The notes under the pieces: generated by a model
What the model saw: the letters and a program-made list of their open reading frames with translations, nothing else
Told to the model about the DNA's origin: nothing
Databases searched by the model: none
Shown: piece after piece, positions 1-6,472 of the stretch
How the letters are laid out: each line of letters begins with the position of its first letter
Position numbering within the stretch: the stretch's first letter is position 1
Made by a program: the position numbers and the translations under genes
Source: Syntrophaceae bacterium UBA4810
GTDB lineage: Bacteria; Desulfobacterota; Syntrophia; Syntrophales; Smithellaceae
NCBI GenBank assembly: GCA_002402545.1
Contig: DHGA01000100.1
Coordinates: 1 to 18,217, forward strand
Direction of reading: 5' to 3'
Length of the DNA: 18,217 nt

Positions 1-1029
1 ACTTCCCTGGGGCTCGACTATCCCGTTTCCACGGAGCGTATCTCCACGGGCATCCCCAAGTTGGATGCCATGATTGCCGGCAAGGGATTCTACCGGGGCA
101 GCACCATTCTCGTCTCCGGCACAGCCGGCACAGGGAAAACAAGTATGGCGGCGACGTTTGCCGAAGCCGCCTGCAGGCGTGGTGAGCGTTGTCTGTATTT
201 TGCCTTCGAGGAATCGCCCAGCCAGATCATCCGGAACATGAACTCCATCGGCATTGATCTCGCGAAGTGGGTGAAGAAGGGGCTGCTCAAGTTTCATTCC
301 GCCCGGCCTTCGCTTTACGGACTGGAGATGCATCTGGTCACCTTCCATAGGGTGATCGATACGTTCAAACCCCGGGTTTTTGTTGTCGACCCGATCAGTA
401 ACCTGAGCGCCGCGGGAAAAGCATCAGAGGTCAAATCCATCTTAACGCGCCTGATCGACCATTTGAAGATGAAAAAGATCACTACGTTCCTTACTGACCT
501 CACCCATTTTGGAGGCAGCCTTGAACACACCAGTGAAGAAATATCTTCTCTGATCGATACGTGGCTGCTGCTTCGGGATATCGAACTCAATGGGGAGCGC
601 AACCGGGGACTCTACATTTTGAAGTCCCGCGGCATGGCCCACTCCAACCAGATTCAAGAGTTCCTGCTCTCGAACCAGGGCATTGGCCTCATCGACATCT
701 ATACCGGTTTCGGCGATGTATTAACCGGCAGCGCCCGGGCAGCGCAAGATGCCCGGGAAAAAGCCTCTGAGCTGGTATACCGGCAAGAGGCGGAGCGCAA
801 GCTCCGCGAGCAGGAGAGCAAGAGAAAGGCTCTGGAAGCAAACATCGCCGCCCTGCGTGCCGAGTTCAACGTGGAATCTGAAGAGATGCATTTGATGGCG
901 GAAGAAGAGAAAACAAGAAAAGTTGCCCTACTCCAAGACCGTTTAGACATGGCGCATCTGCGCCAGGGGAACCGTTCGGCTCCGCGGGCATCGCGTCCGA
1001 AAAAGAAAAGGGGAAGAAAAGCAAGATGA
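1..1029 (+). CDS. kaiC: KaiC-like ATPase, C-terminal part (5' end outside window)
   Basis: This is the second RecA-like domain of a KaiC-family ATPase. The frame is open from base 1, so the gene starts upstream; the TTG at 61 is an internal Leu codon within the KaiC-type stretch RISTGIPKLDAM. Visible motifs, numbering residues from base 1, are Walker A GTAGTGKT (40-47), the catalytic Glu pair in FAFEES (70-71) and a DPIS Walker B region (130-133). The region matching the cyanobacterial KaiC phosphosites reads HTSEEISSLIDT, so the Ser431/Thr432 pair is Ser-Ser here (bases 544-549). After the domain come about 70 residues of charged coiled coil and a Lys/Arg-rich tail, a tail type absent from classic clock KaiC. 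The gene overlaps kaiB by ATGA (1026-1029), which implies translational coupling. The family identity is secure. Whether it keeps time or acts as a stress or redox timer cannot be read from sequence. Confidence 0.93.
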   Translation, partial: TSLGLDYPVSTERISTGIPKLDAMIAGKGFYRGSTILVSGTAGTGKTSMAATFAEAACRRGERCLYFAFEESPSQIIRNMNSIGIDLAKWVKKGLLKFHSARPSLYGLEMHLVTFHRVIDTFKPRVFVVDPISNLSAAGKASEVKSILTRLIDHLKMKKITTFLTDLTHFGGSLEHTSEEISSLIDTWLLLRDIELNGERNRGLYILKSRGMAHSNQIQEFLLSNQGIGLIDIYTGFGDVLTGSARAAQDAREKASELVYRQEAERKLREQESKRKALEANIAALRAEFNVESEEMHLMAEEEKTRKVALLQDRLDMAHLRQGNRSAPRASRPKKKRGRKAR

Positions 1030-1358
1030 AAGCTGCCTTATCAGGGAAGAAGAGGAAAGCAAATACCGCTACGACAAAAAAAAATTGGAATCTGAGGTTA
1101 TATGTAGCCGGTCAGACCCCGAAATCGCTTGCGGCCTTTGCCAATTTAAAGAAGATTTGCGAAGAGCATCTCGTGGGGAAATACAAAATTGAAGTAATCG
1201 ATCTTCTGAAGGATCCCCAACTGGCTAAAGGACACCAGATTGTTGCCATACCGACACTGGTAAGGGAGCTTCCTGAACCGCTTAAAAAGATTATCGGAGA
1301 TCTGGCTAACACAGAACGCGTGCTGGTGGGGCTCGACATTGTTACTGCCGAAAAATGA
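1026..1358 (+). CDS. kaiB: KaiB-like protein, first paralogue
   Basis: This 110-aa protein has a thioredoxin-like KaiB fold. A Lys-rich leader of about 20 residues precedes the family signature LRLYVAGQTPKS (residues 23-34). The conserved segments IEVIDLLKDPQLA, AIPTLVRELP and the C-terminal GDLANTERVLVGLDI follow. KaiB proteins bind the KaiC ring, in cyanobacteria after a fold switch, and pass its state to output proteins. The ATG overlaps the kaiC stop codon (ATGA), with a GGGGAAG purine run just upstream, so the two are co-translated. A second, diverged kaiB follows 76 bp downstream. Assignment to KaiB is firm. Fold-switching ability is not shown by sequence alone. Confidence 0.93.
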   Translation: MKAALSGKKRKANTATTKKNWNLRLYVAGQTPKSLAAFANLKKICEEHLVGKYKIEVIDLLKDPQLAKGHQIVAIPTLVRELPEPLKKIIGDLANTERVLVGLDIVTAEK

Positions 1359-1360
1359 TA

Positions 1361-1416
1361 AATCAGGAGTTAAGAGCTAGAAGTTAGGATTCAGAATTCT
1401 GGCTACCTGAGTCATC
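1361..1416 (+). repeat. degenerate heptad repeat between the two kaiB genes
   Basis: Eight consecutive 7-mers fill the intergenic spacer: aatcagg, agttaag, agctaga, agttagg, attcaga, attctgg, ctacctg and agtcatc. Most follow a loose ANTYAGR-like pattern. The spacing is exactly seven bases throughout. The run ends before the kaiB2 ribosome site (GGAG 1423-1426). No promoter or terminator is evident in it. Similar low-complexity heptad spacers are, from memory, scattered in several anaerobic deltaproteobacteria; that comparison was not checked. Confidence 0.5.
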
Positions 1417-1434
1417 ACTTTTGGAGAAACAGAC

Positions 1435-1779
1435 ATGCAAAAAAAAATAGTTAAAACAAGCGCTGCGGAATTTGAAAAAGCCGTCTCCATGCCGAACCGC
1501 GCAAAGTATGTTCTTCGGCTTTATGTTGCAGGAATGACCCCAAAGTCAACCCAGGCCATCGCCAATATACAAAAAATATGTGAAAAACACCTGGCCGGCC
1601 GCTACAATCTCAAGGTGATAGACATCTACACGCAACCCCAACTGGCCAAGGGAGAACAGATTATTGCCACACCAACGCTCATCAAAAAACTCCCCCTGCC
1701 ACTGAGGAGGTTCATCGGCGACATGTCGAATACGGAAAAGTTCCTTGTTGGCATTGATTTGAAACCCACGAATTCATGA
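1435..1779 (+). CDS. kaiB: KaiB-like protein, second paralogue
   Basis: This 114-aa KaiB paralogue has a leader of about 26 residues, then LRLYVAGMTPKS, KVIDIYTQPQLA, ATPTLIKKLP and GDMSNTEKFLVGIDL. These are the same conserved blocks, in the same order, as in the gene upstream, so the pair arose by duplication or paired acquisition. The two differ mainly in the leader and in surface residues around the conserved blocks. A GGAG ribosome site lies 8 nt before the ATG. The stop codon is 10 bp from the start of the PAS/sigma-54 regulator, so the two are probably co-transcribed and coupled. Two KaiB proteins beside one KaiC could compete for the ring or serve different partners; this is inference. 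Family assignment is firm. Confidence 0.93.
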   Translation: MQKKIVKTSAAEFEKAVSMPNRAKYVLRLYVAGMTPKSTQAIANIQKICEKHLAGRYNLKVIDIYTQPQLAKGEQIIATPTLIKKLPLPLRRFIGDMSNTEKFLVGIDLKPTNS

Positions 1780-1789
1780 GCGCGAATGA

Positions 1790-4093
1790 ATGAACAAACC
1801 GGATAAAACACGCCAGCAGCTTTTGGATGAGTTGCATGAAATCACATCACGGATGATGGAAGCGGAGGAGACTCTGCGCGCCATACAAAGCGGTGAGGTG
1901 GATGGGCTGGTCATCAAAACGGCGGAAGGTGATCGCGTCTTTACACTATCTGGCGCCGATCATCCTTACAGGGTCATGATCGAATCCATGAGCGAAGGGG
2001 CAGTCACCCTGACCACAGACGGCACGATCCTTTTCTGTAATCACCGTTTTGCAGATATCGTCAGAGAACCTCCGGAAAAAGTGACGGGATCTTTAATCTA
2101 CCAATACTTTTCATCAAAAAACATTCAATTACTTAAAGCCTTGTTTACGCACGGTTTGCGGCATAACAATAAACTGGAATCGCTTATAAAGGCCGGAGGT
2201 GAAAATTCTGTACCTGTCTTAATTTCCGTAAGTTCTCTTTCTCTCCCGGACATACCCGGTGCCGTGTGTGTTGTGGTTACCGACCTCACACAACAAAAGC
2301 GCGATGAAGAGATCATGGCAGAAGGACAACTGACATCTCAAATCCTCTATCAAGCCGCGGAAATATTTGTTCTGTGCGACAACCATGGCCGCATCGTCCG
2401 TGCAAGTCAGTCAACCCATAGACTGTTCGATAGAAGCCCCGTCTTCCAGGAGTTTGATGAGGCATTTAACCTCTTCAATACCGACGGAACGCCCTTTGTC
2501 CTTAAATCGGCAATTAAGGACGGCTTTATCCAAGCGATTGACGTCACTTTCAAGAATATGAATAACGAGCATTTTTCCTTTCTATTGAGCGCAAAAAAAC
2601 TTATCGATAAAAAAGAGGCCAGCGGCATTATTGTCACCATGGTGGATGTAACCTCGCACAAGAAGGCAGAGGAAAGGATCAAGCATCTGGCCTCTTTCCC
2701 CGAACTCAATCCCAATCCAGTCATTGAGACAGATTTGAAAGGAAAGATCATTTACTACAATAATGCATCCCTGAAGATACTGGAGAAGTTAAACGCCCCT
2801 GATGAAATCAGCCTCTTTCTCCCGCGTGATTTTCCTGAAATAATAAAAAAGCTGACCAAGGAAAACGTGGGGCTATACGAACTCCGTGAGATAACAATAG
2901 GCAACAGGACATTTATCGAAAGTATTATCGCGCCGGCTGATCTGAAAGCAGTGCGTATCTACGCGCAGAATATCACCAAGAGAAAAGAGGCGGAGGATGC
3001 GCTGCAACACGCTTATGACGATCTCGAAGTGCGCGTTGATAAACGAACAAGCGAACTCAAAGAGGCTCTTTCTGAAATCGAAAAGATGAAGGAAAGACTG
3101 GAGGCGGAGAACATTTACTTCCGCCGTGAGAATAAAATAAAATATTTATTTGAACATATTATCGGGCAAAGCGCCGGTCTCAAGTATGTTCTCTACCGGG
3201 CCGAGCAAGTTGCTCCTTCGGACACAACCATCCTCATCCTCGGGGAAACCGGTACGGGAAAGGAGTTGGTCGCCGCCGCCATCCATGAAATGAGCCCGCG
3301 CAAGGAAAGACCTCTGATCACGGTCAACTGCGCCGCTTTGCCGGCCAATTTAATTGAAAGCGAATTATTCGGACGGGAGAAAGGCGCCTTCACCGGGGCC
3401 GACGTCCGCCGGTTAGGACGATTCGAGATCGCGCATCAATCCACCATCTGCCTCGATGAGATCGGGGAGCTGCCGCTGGAGTTGCAAGGCAAGCTGCTGC
3501 GCGTGATTCAGAACAACAAGTTTGAGCGCCTGGGCTCGTCTAATACCATCTCCGTCGACGCGCGAATCATCGCGACAACAAATAGAAACCTGGAGGAAGA
3601 AGTCCGCCAGGGCCGGTTCCGGCAGGACCTTTACTATCGTCTCAACGTCTTCCCCATCACTATTCCTCCCCTGCGGCAGCGCAAGGAGGACATCCCTGTG
3701 TTAGTCGAGGCTTTTGTCGAACGCTTTTCCAGAAAACTGGGCAAAAAAATCACGTCGATCACAGACGAGGCGATGAAGTCGTTGCAGGATTATCCGTGGC
3801 CCGGAAACATCCGCGAGCTGGAAAGCATCATTGAGCGGGCGGTAATCCTTTGCACCGGACAGGTTTTAGAATTGCCGGACAAACTGGAGACAACATCCCC
3901 CGTGCTTTCATCCGCTGTCAAAACTCTGGAGGAGACGGAGAAAAATCAGATTCTGAAGATGCTTACAGAAGCTAAATGGCGTATCGAGGGAAAGGACGGC
4001 GCCGCAGAAATCCTGGGCCTCCACCCCAGCACCTTAAGAGCCAGGATGCGCAAGCTCGGTATAGCCCGGCCGCAAACAACAGAACCAAATTAG
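1790..4093 (+). CDS. PAS-domain sigma-54-dependent transcriptional activator (Kai-linked)
   Basis: This 767-aa enhancer-binding protein starts with a leader containing AIQSGEVDGLVI, a segment typical of PAS sensor kinases encoded beside bacterial kaiBC. PAS-like domains lie at about 60-170, 185-290 and 298-400, and a coiled coil at 400-448. The AAA+ domain (about 455-690) has Walker A GETGTGKE (485-492), the sigma-54 contact loop GAFTGA (532-537) and Walker B ICLDEI (553-558). A Fis-type HTH ends the protein (GAAEILGLHPSTLRARM, about 737-753). There is no receiver domain, so control must come through the PAS region or a partner. The architecture is like a kinase input fused to an NtrC-type output. 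The ATG at 1790 lies 10 bp after kaiB2 with no strong ribosome site, suggesting coupling. Two matching sigma-54 promoters with shared upstream palindromes lie immediately downstream. It is inferred to read KaiB/KaiC state and fire those promoters. Confidence 0.9.
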   Translation: MNKPDKTRQQLLDELHEITSRMMEAEETLRAIQSGEVDGLVIKTAEGDRVFTLSGADHPYRVMIESMSEGAVTLTTDGTILFCNHRFADIVREPPEKVTGSLIYQYFSSKNIQLLKALFTHGLRHNNKLESLIKAGGENSVPVLISVSSLSLPDIPGAVCVVVTDLTQQKRDEEIMAEGQLTSQILYQAAEIFVLCDNHGRIVRASQSTHRLFDRSPVFQEFDEAFNLFNTDGTPFVLKSAIKDGFIQAIDVTFKNMNNEHFSFLLSAKKLIDKKEASGIIVTMVDVTSHKKAEERIKHLASFPELNPNPVIETDLKGKIIYYNNASLKILEKLNAPDEISLFLPRDFPEIIKKLTKENVGLYELREITIGNRTFIESIIAPADLKAVRIYAQNITKRKEAEDALQHAYDDLEVRVDKRTSELKEALSEIEKMKERLEAENIYFRRENKIKYLFEHIIGQSAGLKYVLYRAEQVAPSDTTILILGETGTGKELVAAAIHEMSPRKERPLITVNCAALPANLIESELFGREKGAFTGADVRRLGRFEIAHQSTICLDEIGELPLELQGKLLRVIQNNKFERLGSSNTISVDARIIATTNRNLEEEVRQGRFRQDLYYRLNVFPITIPPLRQRKEDIPVLVEAFVERFSRKLGKKITSITDEAMKSLQDYPWPGNIRELESIIERAVILCTGQVLELPDKLETTSPVLSSAVKTLEETEKNQILKMLTEAKWRIEGKDGAAEILGLHPSTLRARMRKLGIARPQTTEPN

Positions 4094-4103
4094 ACCCGGC
4101 CGC

Positions 4104-4137
4104 CCTCAATATATTACCGTTCCACCAAATATTGAGG
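4104..4137 (+). promoter_or_regulatory. paired 16-bp palindromic upstream sites, copy A (putative activator-binding sites)
   Basis: Two imperfect palindromes, CCTCAATATATTACCG (4104-4119) and CCACCAAATATTGAGG (4122-4137), are centred 18 bp apart. They lie about 130 bp upstream of the sigma-54 promoter at 4234-4250. Together they also form a 12-bp perfect inverted repeat (4101-4112 / 4129-4140) with a 16-bp loop. The same pair, with the same 18-bp spacing and nearly the same distance to the promoter, recurs at 4941-4974. This fits enhancer sites for the Fis-type HTH of the adjacent regulator. Because the inverted repeat follows the regulator's stop codon, it could also act as a transcription terminator, although no T-tract follows directly. 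Confidence 0.6.
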
Positions 4138-4233
4138 GCGCATATATCATTTATATTTTTCCGCTCTTCTCTTAACCTTATCTAACCACCTGCTATTAAG
4201 GGACAATCCAAACTTCGGATTTTCTTTCAGCTA

Positions 4234-4250
4234 TTGGCAGGCTCCTTGCT
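4234..4250 (+). promoter_or_regulatory. sigma-54 (-24/-12) promoter A
   Basis: TTGGCAGGCTCCTTGCT matches the RpoN consensus YTGGCACGNNNNTTGCW with one mismatch and the required GG-N10-GC spacing. Transcription would start near 4261, giving a leader of about 47 nt before the 66-aa ORF. The identical 17-mer recurs at 5073-5089. A sigma-54 activator gene ends 140 bp upstream. Confidence 0.85.
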
Positions 4251-4307
4251 AATAGTGTTTCCATAATGCTTACAAACCTCAAAGAAAGAGAAGGCAGGAG
4301 AAAAAAC

Positions 4308-4508
4308 ATGGTGCTCACGCAGAAAAGATACAAAAACATTGATCGATTGTTGGGCGAAATTGTTGACGGCATGGCTGCCGTGGCATTTTTAGGAGCGTGC
4401 ATTTTTTTGCTTGTCTCCTTTTGGGGAATCCTCAATCACGACCCTGTCCTTGCTGAGAAACGCGTAGAGTTTTTACAGACAACCGCTTCTTTTAGTCCGG
4501 TTCCTTAA
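4308..4508 (+). CDS. small single-pass membrane protein, 66 aa
   Basis: This small protein has a charged N-terminal part (MVLTQKRYKNIDRLLGEIVDG), one hydrophobic helix at about residues 22-44 rich in Ala, Phe and Leu, and a short polar tail ending FSPVP. The start at 4308 is chosen because a strong GCAGGAG ribosome site (4294-4300) sits 7 nt upstream; the in-frame ATG at 4266 has no such site and lies almost on the predicted transcription start. It is the only gene directly behind sigma-54 promoter A. Its layout, an Ile-Asp-x-Leu-Gly type amphipathic stretch leading into one helix, resembles the 46-aa protein at 6307-6447. No family is recognised. It may be a membrane peptide modulator or an accessory subunit, but this is not shown. 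Confidence 0.7.
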   Translation: MVLTQKRYKNIDRLLGEIVDGMAAVAFLGACIFLLVSFWGILNHDPVLAEKRVEFLQTTASFSPVP

Positions 4509-4940
4509 AACCATACAACCAACCTGAAGCCGCGGGCTGTACGTTTCGTTGTTTTGCTTTGTTGTTTGTGCCTTTCCGCGCTCCCAATGAAACGTGGAAA
4601 TAATGGCAGACCGGAACCTCTGCCGTATAACCGGCTAAAGTTTCGGCGAATTTTGAGCATCTTGATACCGTTTTGACGCTCGCATAAAAAAATTAAATTC
4701 TTTTCAAAAGATGATATTTATTTCTATAGCGGCTGGTGGTGGCGACGATAAATATACTACACTGCCGGCCATCCTAACGCCGGCAAACCGGATAAGTTCT
4801 AACTTAGACTAACCATAGATGTTTTCCCGTTTCATTTTATCTTCAAGTTCAAATACCTGTCCCAAACATCAAGATTTTTTGTTTTCCTATTAAACATGCT
4901 CAAGCAAAGATTAAGTTGACCAAGGCGCGCGATGCGCCAC
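4509..4940. other. intergenic stretch with inverted repeats and a gene remnant
   Basis: No convincing gene was found here on either strand. It contains an 11-bp inverted repeat with one mismatch (4541-4551 / 4585-4595), a perfect 6-bp hairpin GGCAGA-N8-TCTGCC (4605-4624), a GCCGGC-N9-GCCGGC hairpin near 4763-4785, and a short stretch resembling the secreted Trp-rich gene at 9954 (see 4710-4751). Some of this may be transcript trailer or leader structure from the sigma-54 units. Confidence 0.5.
4710..4751 (+). pseudogene. possible remnant of a 'GGWWWR'-type secreted-protein gene
   Basis: Read from 4710, the sequence gives DDIYFYSGWWWRR followed by TAA. The secreted protein at 9954-10532 has DVDIFFYGGWWWRPW at the matching place. 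At the DNA level 4713-4747 matches 10148-10182 in about 30 of 35 bases, including a shared run through ggctggtggtggcg. The frame upstream has no start codon and is closed by TGA at 4674-4676. It is best read as a decayed or truncated copy. With so short a match, chance or shared Trp codon use remains possible. Confidence 0.35.
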
Positions 4941-4974
4941 CCTCAACATATTGAGGTTCCGTCAAATATTGCGG
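4941..4974 (+). promoter_or_regulatory. paired 16-bp palindromic upstream sites, copy B (putative activator-binding sites)
   Basis: CCTCAACATATTGAGG (4941-4956) is a clean palindrome with a 4-bp centre. CCGTCAAATATTGCGG (4959-4974) is an imperfect one. Their centres are 18 bp apart, exactly as in copy A, and they lie 132 bp before the sigma-54 core (130 in copy A). Further blocks align at equal offsets from the first palindrome: ATCATTTA at +42, TTATCTAAC at +74 and TATTAA at +90. The whole of about 150 bp is therefore a duplicated or co-selected regulatory module. Confidence 0.65.
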
Positions 4975-5072
4975 TCAAACAGATCATTTACACTTAACTC
5001 CTGCCCTTCCCTTTTTATCTAACACTTTATTATTAATAGATTAATCCGCTATTTTTGATTTTCTTCCTGCTT

Positions 5073-5089
5073 TTGGCAGGCTCCTTGCT
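5073..5089 (+). promoter_or_regulatory. sigma-54 (-24/-12) promoter B
   Basis: TTGGCAGGCTCCTTGCT is identical to promoter A and fits the RpoN consensus with GG-N10-GC spacing. The predicted start near 5100 gives a leader of about 40 nt before the DUF932 gene at 5141. The flanking GATTTTCTT block just upstream is shared with promoter A as well. Confidence 0.87.
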
Positions 5090-5140
5090 CTTACCTTCAT
5101 GAAAGAAATTGAATAAGTCAAAATCAACTGAGGACAAAGT

Positions 5141-6235
5141 ATGTGTGCGCGTGAGCATCCGGCGGGTTCGGATACAGATGCCATTTTTGTCGGGTGGCAA
5201 AAATCCGGGGGGGGAATTTACCCTCTCTTCAATATTATTGCCGCTGATCATCCCCTGTATCATTCTACAGTTACCGATGTAACTCTGCGTAAACTGCATT
5301 TGCGGATACCGCAAATTCCGTCTCCATATCCTGAAGCAGCGCCCCCGCCATGGCGCGATTTGGGAGTCGAATTAAATTATCCCCTAACCGCGAAAGAAGC
5401 CATACAAATAGCCGGATTGGATTACAGCGTCACGAAACAACCACTCGGCTTGCAGACAAGCATGCAGCCGACAGGATACGCGACAATGCGCATGGATACC
5501 CATGAAGTTCTAGGCTTCGTCAACGCGGCTTATGAACCTATTCAGAATATAGATGCTTTTACTTTTTTTGACTCTCTGGTTGCTGAAAATAAGGCAATAT
5601 ACGAAACAGCCGGAGCTATTGGCAAAGGTGAACGCATTTGGATTTTGGCAAAACTTCCCGGATATATCAACGTTCACGGCAACGATCTCGTTGACAAATA
5701 TCTCCTGCTTACCAACAGCCATGACGGCAGTTCGCGCATTCGGGTAAAAGTTACGCCCATCCGCGTTGTCTGCAATAATACTTTAACGGCTGCCTTGCAG
5801 GAAACGGGAGACATTTCAATCTGTCACACAGCAGACGCAACACACAATTTGAAAAATGCCGCCTTAACGCTCGAAGCATCAATTTACGCATACAAAAAAC
5901 TCGATGTCATATTCAACAGTATGGCATCCAAAAAAATTACGGATGATCAACTGCGGGATTATGTTCGGGCGCTTGTTCCTGATAACGAAGAAAATCATAA
6001 CACGGCAAGAGCAGAAAAAATCCGCGACAGCGTGCTTCATCTGCATGAGTCCGGCCTGGGAGCGCATCTGGCGCGCGGTACCGTTTGGGGGGCTTTCAAC
6101 AGCGTGGCTGAATATACGGATCACATGATGTCTGGCGAAGATGAAGCGACGCGATTGAACTCTATTTGGTTTGGGCGCGGAAATCAATTAAAGACAAAGG
6201 CGTTTCGCCTGGCCGAGCTAATGATGCGGGCATGA
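5141..6235 (+). CDS. DUF932 (phage/plasmid-like, TIGR03299-type) protein with N-terminal extension
   Basis: This 364-aa protein resembles the DUF932 family, which is often encoded on plasmids and phages and has no settled biochemical role. The DUF932 core spans roughly residue 72 to the end. It includes the segments LGLQTSMQPTGYATMRMDT, LGFVNAAYEPIQN, DKYLLLTNSHDGSS, VKVTPIRVVCNNTL and the C-terminal GTVWGAFNSVAEYTDH. The first 65 or so residues (IFVGWQ, YPLFNIIAADHPLY, TLRKLHLRIPQIP) form a separate Pro-rich module before the core. The ATG has a GAGGA ribosome site 6 nt upstream (5130-5134). This is the first gene behind sigma-54 promoter B and probably heads an operon with the small peptide and radical SAM genes. 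In plasmids DUF932 genes sit near replication or maintenance genes, but nothing like that is visible here, so a chromosomal regulatory use is likely. Confidence 0.85.
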   Translation: MCAREHPAGSDTDAIFVGWQKSGGGIYPLFNIIAADHPLYHSTVTDVTLRKLHLRIPQIPSPYPEAAPPPWRDLGVELNYPLTAKEAIQIAGLDYSVTKQPLGLQTSMQPTGYATMRMDTHEVLGFVNAAYEPIQNIDAFTFFDSLVAENKAIYETAGAIGKGERIWILAKLPGYINVHGNDLVDKYLLLTNSHDGSSRIRVKVTPIRVVCNNTLTAALQETGDISICHTADATHNLKNAALTLEASIYAYKKLDVIFNSMASKKITDDQLRDYVRALVPDNEENHNTARAEKIRDSVLHLHESGLGAHLARGTVWGAFNSVAEYTDHMMSGEDEATRLNSIWFGRGNQLKTKAFRLAELMMRA

Positions 6236-6306
6236 ATAAGCAAATTTGATAATTAACCATTGGACGGTCACCTGACCGGTTCAGACACGCTCACAGGAGG
6301 CGCACC

Positions 6307-6447
6307 ATGAATAAAAGTCTATTTAGCGAGACCAGAAACGACGATGAGGTGATTGATATCCTTGGCAGGATTTTAGCCTACATTGCTGTTTCCTCCGCCG
6401 TGTTGATTGTTGCTGTTGCTCTATGGACAATATTCGCAAAAAATTAA
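6307..6447 (+). CDS. small single-pass membrane protein, 46 aa
   Basis: A short ORF encodes an acidic, amphipathic N-terminus (MNKSLFSETRNDDEVIDILG) and then one hydrophobic helix at about residues 21-43 (ILAYIAVSSAVLIVAVALW) before a short IFAKN end. A strong AGGAGG ribosome site (6295-6300) lies 6 nt before the ATG, which strongly supports translation. It sits 71 bp after the DUF932 gene and 25 bp before the radical SAM gene, in the predicted sigma-54 operon. Its layout resembles the 66-aa protein at 4308. No family is recognised. Because it is so short it would be missed by many gene callers. Confidence 0.75.
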   Translation: MNKSLFSETRNDDEVIDILGRILAYIAVSSAVLIVAVALWTIFAKN

Positions 6448-6472
6448 TTGATGTTAGAGAGGAAGTATCCTT

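Noticed and set aside
61..63. TTG at 61 as the start of the KaiC-like gene
   Set aside because: The frame is open to base 1 and the upstream residues continue the KaiC pattern (RISTGIPK), so the gene begins outside the window.
4101..4140. Perfect 12-bp inverted repeat read only as a terminator for the kai operon
   Set aside because: No T-tract follows and its two halves recur with the same spacing upstream of the second sigma-54 promoter, so a binding-site role is preferred, though termination is not excluded.
6362..6378. A TTGGCAGGATTTTAGCC stretch resembling a third sigma-54 promoter before the radical SAM gene
   Set aside because: It lies inside the 46-aa coding region, has TAGC in place of TTGC, and lacks the paired palindromes seen upstream of the two accepted promoters.
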